DNA of 17,169 bases, taken from NCBI GenBank assembly GCA_964397205.1, contig CAYNIT010000074.1, positions 1 through 17,169 on the forward strand, in the 5' to 3' direction. The translations under genes and the position numbers were made by a program. Below are positions 14,788-17,169 of this stretch, in pieces. The DNA comes from Phaeodactylibacter sp964397205. Lineage in GTDB: Bacteria; Bacteroidota; Bacteroidia; Chitinophagales; Saprospiraceae. Below the pieces are notes generated by a model. The model saw only the letters and a program-made list of their open reading frames with translations, did no database searches and was not told where the DNA came from. Positions within the stretch are counted from its first letter, which is position 1. Each line of letters begins with the position of its first letter.

Positions 14788-15714
14788 ATGAACAGCTATT
14801 TGAAACTTTGCACCCTGGGTCTGGCCATTGCCCTGCTCGGTGCCTCTTGTGTCAGCAAGAAAAAGTACCTATCGCTGCAGGAGCAGCTGCAAGCGGCCAA
14901 CCAGGAGATAGGCAAATGCGGGGAAGACCTCAACGACTACATGAATCGCCTTTCTGCCTGCCAGGAGGAGCAACAGCGCATCCGGGGCAATTTGCAAACT
15001 GCCCAAAGCAAGCTCGAAATCCGGCAGGAGCAGGTGGAAGACCTCAAGGTTCTGATTGAAGACCTGCGGTCCCAACGCGACAAACAGCTTAGCCAAGTGG
15101 ATGACCTCACCACGCTTTCCCAATCGGCCAGCGACAATATTCGGGAGACGCTCTCGCAATTGGAGCAAAAGGACGAATACATCCAAATGCTGCAAGCAGC
15201 CAAAACCCGGGCCGATTCCATCAACCTGGCACTCGCGCTTAATCTGAAAGGGGTCCTCAGCGAGGGCATCGCCGATGAAGACGTGGAAGTCAAAGTCGAC
15301 AAAACCGTCGTGTTCGTCAACCTGTCGGACAAAATGCTGTACCAGACCGGCAGCTACCGCATCACCTCCCGCGCTAACGAAGTGCTGGGGAAAATTGCCA
15401 AAATCATCAAGTCCAGACCCAATTTGGAGGTCATGGTCGAGGGCTACACCGACAGCCAACCGATCAACACCAGCTGCATACGCGACAACTGGGACCTGAG
15501 CGTCCTACGCTCTACTTCCGTCGTCCGGGCATTGCAGGAGCAGCATGGCATCGACCCCAACCGCCTCATCGCAGCGGGCCGGGGCGAGTACAATACACTG
15601 GCTTCCAACGCTACCGCCGAGGGCCGGGCCAAAAACCGCCGCACCCGCATCATCATCCTGCCCAAGCTGGATCAGTTCTATGATCTACTGAATCCGAATG
15701 AGGTGCCGGATTAA
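14788..15714 (+). CDS. OmpA-family lipoprotein with coiled coil
   Basis: The 308-aa protein has a lipoprotein signal with lipobox LLGASC (Cys21), then a coiled coil (about 25-150), then an OmpA/MotB peptidoglycan-binding domain (about 168-293). Within it, GYTDSQPI (Asp222) and NWDLSVLRSTSVV (Arg241) correspond to the diaminopimelate-binding Asp and Arg of OmpA, followed by RLIAAGRGEYN and NRRTRIIILP. It probably anchors in the outer membrane by lipid and grips peptidoglycan, maintaining envelope integrity. A three-codon reading frame (ATG GAC AAA TGA, 14780-14791) overlaps its start codon and may be chance. It lies 39 bp after the CBS gene and is followed by a hairpin, so it probably ends that transcript. 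Confidence 0.92.
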   Translation: MNSYLKLCTLGLAIALLGASCVSKKKYLSLQEQLQAANQEIGKCGEDLNDYMNRLSACQEEQQRIRGNLQTAQSKLEIRQEQVEDLKVLIEDLRSQRDKQLSQVDDLTTLSQSASDNIRETLSQLEQKDEYIQMLQAAKTRADSINLALALNLKGVLSEGIADEDVEVKVDKTVVFVNLSDKMLYQTGSYRITSRANEVLGKIAKIIKSRPNLEVMVEGYTDSQPINTSCIRDNWDLSVLRSTSVVRALQEQHGIDPNRLIAAGRGEYNTLASNATAEGRAKNRRTRIIILPKLDQFYDLLNPNEVPD

Positions 15715-15735
15715 TTATAATGACCTACTATTCAT

Positions 15736-15772
15736 CAGAGGCTTCCTTGCAGTAAAGCAGAGGGAGCCTCTG
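15736..15772 (+). terminator. Hairpin between the convergent OmpA and hypothetical genes
   Basis: CAGAGGCT (15736-15743) pairs perfectly with AGCCTCTG (15765-15772). The helix continues inward imperfectly (CCTTGC with GCAGAGG) to an AGTAAA loop. GTGTTTCT follows on the plus strand, a weak T-rich tail that favours termination of the OmpA transcript. Confidence 0.6.
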
Positions 15773-15822
15773 GTGTTTCTATAGATCAATAGCCACAAAT
15801 TTTGGCTAAGAAACGGTGAAAG

Positions 15823-17073
15823 CTACACGTTCAGCCACTCCCGCAAATCGTAAAAGTAGACCTGCCCATCCCTGCACAGCAGGCTGAAGCTCGAACGGGA
15901 AGGGTAGCTGGGCAGTACATCTACCACCCTAGACTGGCTAGGCAGCGGCAATTTCTTGTGCCTACGCCACTGATCGTGGGCACCTCCTGCTGGTTGGACG
16001 TACAAGTACCAATATTCATCCCGTAGCGCAATCAACATCACCCTCGCCGACAGATAGCGAGCGACGCAAATCCGCCCTTTTACCTTGATTTGCTGATTGA
16101 GGTAAAAGGTTTTGCTTCGCTTATCGAAACGATAGAGGGATACATCTTTGGTAGTAGCGTATAGGCAGCGCAGGTGGTCCTCATCTCCATCACTTGCATC
16201 ATAGTCGGTGTAGGTTGGCTTGTGAAGAGGTTCGGAGATGTACAGCTGTTCTCCATCTACCATAAAGAGGCTATTCTTAGAGCAGGTGAAAAAGTAATTA
16301 CCCTTCGTCCTGATCAAGCGCCAGCCTAGTTGGTCAGTGGGGTTGATATGCTCTGCCGCAAAAGGCATACGGCTGGTGATGGAAATGTTTTTGCCTTCCA
16401 CAAGCATGCGGTTGAGGAAGCATTCGGCTTTTTTCAATTCCAACAGTACAACTCCATCTCCAGAAGTCAGACCTACTGCTTTATTGCTACTGTCTAGCAG
16501 GTCGATTTGTGCCAAATGTACATCCGGGAAAACCGTATCGCCTTTCCATGTATCTTGGCGAGCTTTCTGCTGATGCCCGCTTACGATGTGGTAAGTAGAT
16601 TCTTCATACCCGCTTCGGTTGAGCAAAAAAGTAAAAGCGTAGTTAGGGGTCTGATCGATCTTTTTCAGCTGAACATATCCCCGGCTGTCTGCCCGGGCCA
16701 TTACTGTTTTGCCCTCTGACTTTCCCACGGCCAACGTAAAGTTGAAAAAGCGGATGATTTGCCGCCATAGAATGCGGGAGCGGCCATCCTGATTGAGAGA
16801 GAAAGATCGGTAGAAATCCTCTTGCCATGCCTTTTCAGGCTTTTTGAGCCGCTTGAGTTCAATGGGCAACAGACGGTCCTCGGTAATAAAATGCGTCAGG
16901 TACTGCTCCCGTTGCTGTCCTTGCTGTATCATGGCACTGACCGCGCGCAGAGCTACTTCGCGAAACTGATGTTGCAGCTTATCCGCTTGTTGTTCGGGTT
17001 GGAGGTTCAGCAGCACATCGAGGAAGCTGCTGTACCGGCTGGAATGGCATTCCGAAAATAATTGGGTGATCAT
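15823..17073 (-). CDS. Protein of unknown function, probably 5'-truncated
   Basis: The 416-aa product matches no family I can name. The first part (about 1-125) looks helical with hydrophobic heptads (LLNLQPEQQADKL, WRQIIRFFNFTLAV). The second part is a run of short beta-strand-like segments each ending in an aromatic or charged turn (ARADSRGYVQLKKI, RTKGNYFFTCSKNSLFMVDG, ATTKDVSLYRFDKRSKTFYL, RDEYWYLYVQP, LLCRDGQVYFYDL), suggesting a beta-propeller-like fold; this is a weak structural guess. There is no signal peptide. The frame stays open above the ATG to 17136 and still reads like protein (RYFLKLPKEQWPS) up to about 17116, where the terminal repeat begins and supplies an in-frame stop. The real gene therefore probably started outside, and this is a remnant. 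Confidence 0.65.
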   Translation of the reverse strand: MITQLFSECHSSRYSSFLDVLLNLQPEQQADKLQHQFREVALRAVSAMIQQGQQREQYLTHFITEDRLLPIELKRLKKPEKAWQEDFYRSFSLNQDGRSRILWRQIIRFFNFTLAVGKSEGKTVMARADSRGYVQLKKIDQTPNYAFTFLLNRSGYEESTYHIVSGHQQKARQDTWKGDTVFPDVHLAQIDLLDSSNKAVGLTSGDGVVLLELKKAECFLNRMLVEGKNISITSRMPFAAEHINPTDQLGWRLIRTKGNYFFTCSKNSLFMVDGEQLYISEPLHKPTYTDYDASDGDEDHLRCLYATTKDVSLYRFDKRSKTFYLNQQIKVKGRICVARYLSARVMLIALRDEYWYLYVQPAGGAHDQWRRHKKLPLPSQSRVVDVLPSYPSRSSFSLLCRDGQVYFYDLREWLNV

Positions 17074-17116
17074 TGAGGGCCATTGCTCTTTCGGTAGCTT
17101 GAGAAAGTAGCGGGTA

Positions 17117-17166
17117 AGGGGTCGCGCAATAACAAGTTACCTAGAATAGGCGAAGTTATTTTGTGC
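17117..17166. repeat. Right copy of 50-bp terminal inverted repeat
   Basis: Exact reverse complement of 1-50, extended by GCT to the window end. It starts where the coding sequence of the preceding unknown gene stops looking like protein, and it puts an in-frame TAA (17139-17137 on the minus strand) upstream of that gene. This is what the edge of an element inserted into a gene would look like. Confidence 0.9.
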
Positions 17167-17169
17167 GCT

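Noticed and set aside
14780..14791. Three-codon upstream frame overlapping the OmpA gene start
   Set aside because: ATG GAC AAA TGA is too short to be distinguished from chance; no regulatory peptide sequence is evident.
1..17169. Composite transposon carrying the whole segment
   Set aside because: The cargo is ordinary chromosomal housekeeping genes, no transposase is seen, and a contig end at a repeat explains the symmetry more simply.
1..17169. CRISPR array, tRNA or rRNA genes, toxin-antitoxin or restriction genes
   Set aside because: No regularly spaced repeats beyond the three short direct repeats at the left end, no tRNA- or rRNA-like sequence, and no matching protein motifs were seen.

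Overview
The window looks like a chromosomal stretch of a marine or freshwater Bacteroidota, probably Saprospirales (Lewinella/Phaeodactylibacter-like). This is inferred from gene content (a mutL - rhomboid - rhomboid - EEP-nuclease cluster, an outer-membrane DUF5686 protein, a long Bacteroidota-type PurF homologue, an OmpA lipoprotein) and from several promoters that fit the Bacteroidota pattern TTG-N19-21-TAnnTTTG. No strain can be named from the sequence.

Layout. (1) 1-759: no convincing gene. It starts with a 50-bp sequence that recurs, inverted, at the far right end. Three imperfect TAACTT-headed direct repeats follow, then a block with many self-complementary segments (possible structured RNA or mobile-element remnant), then the hemA control region. 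(2) 760-2001 (+): hemA, glutamyl-tRNA reductase, convergent with (3) a minus-strand block 2009-8699 that reads, in transcription order, small membrane protein - mutL - rhomboid - rhomboid - membrane-anchored EEP hydrolase - cysS. Internal promoter-like sites precede the first rhomboid-EEP pair and cysS. (4) A divergent promoter region, 8700-8945. (5) Plus-strand genes 8946-15714: DUF5686 outer-membrane protein, PurF-like amidophosphoribosyltransferase, GH73-type glucosaminidase overlapping purF, a two-CBS-domain protein, and an OmpA-family lipoprotein. (6) A minus-strand gene of unknown function (15823-17073) whose reading frame runs upstream into the right copy of the terminal repeat, so its 5' end appears to be cut off.

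Most genes are housekeeping: tetrapyrrole synthesis, tRNA charging, mismatch repair, purine synthesis and envelope maintenance. No CRISPR array, tRNA, rRNA, transposase or recognisable complete defence system was seen. The most unusual signals are structural: the inverted 50-bp repeats at the two window ends with a gene truncated at one of them; a perfect 22+22-bp inverted repeat inside the EEP coding sequence; a hairpin whose two arms encode the C-termini of the convergent hemA and cysS; and the self-complementary gene-free block at the left end.
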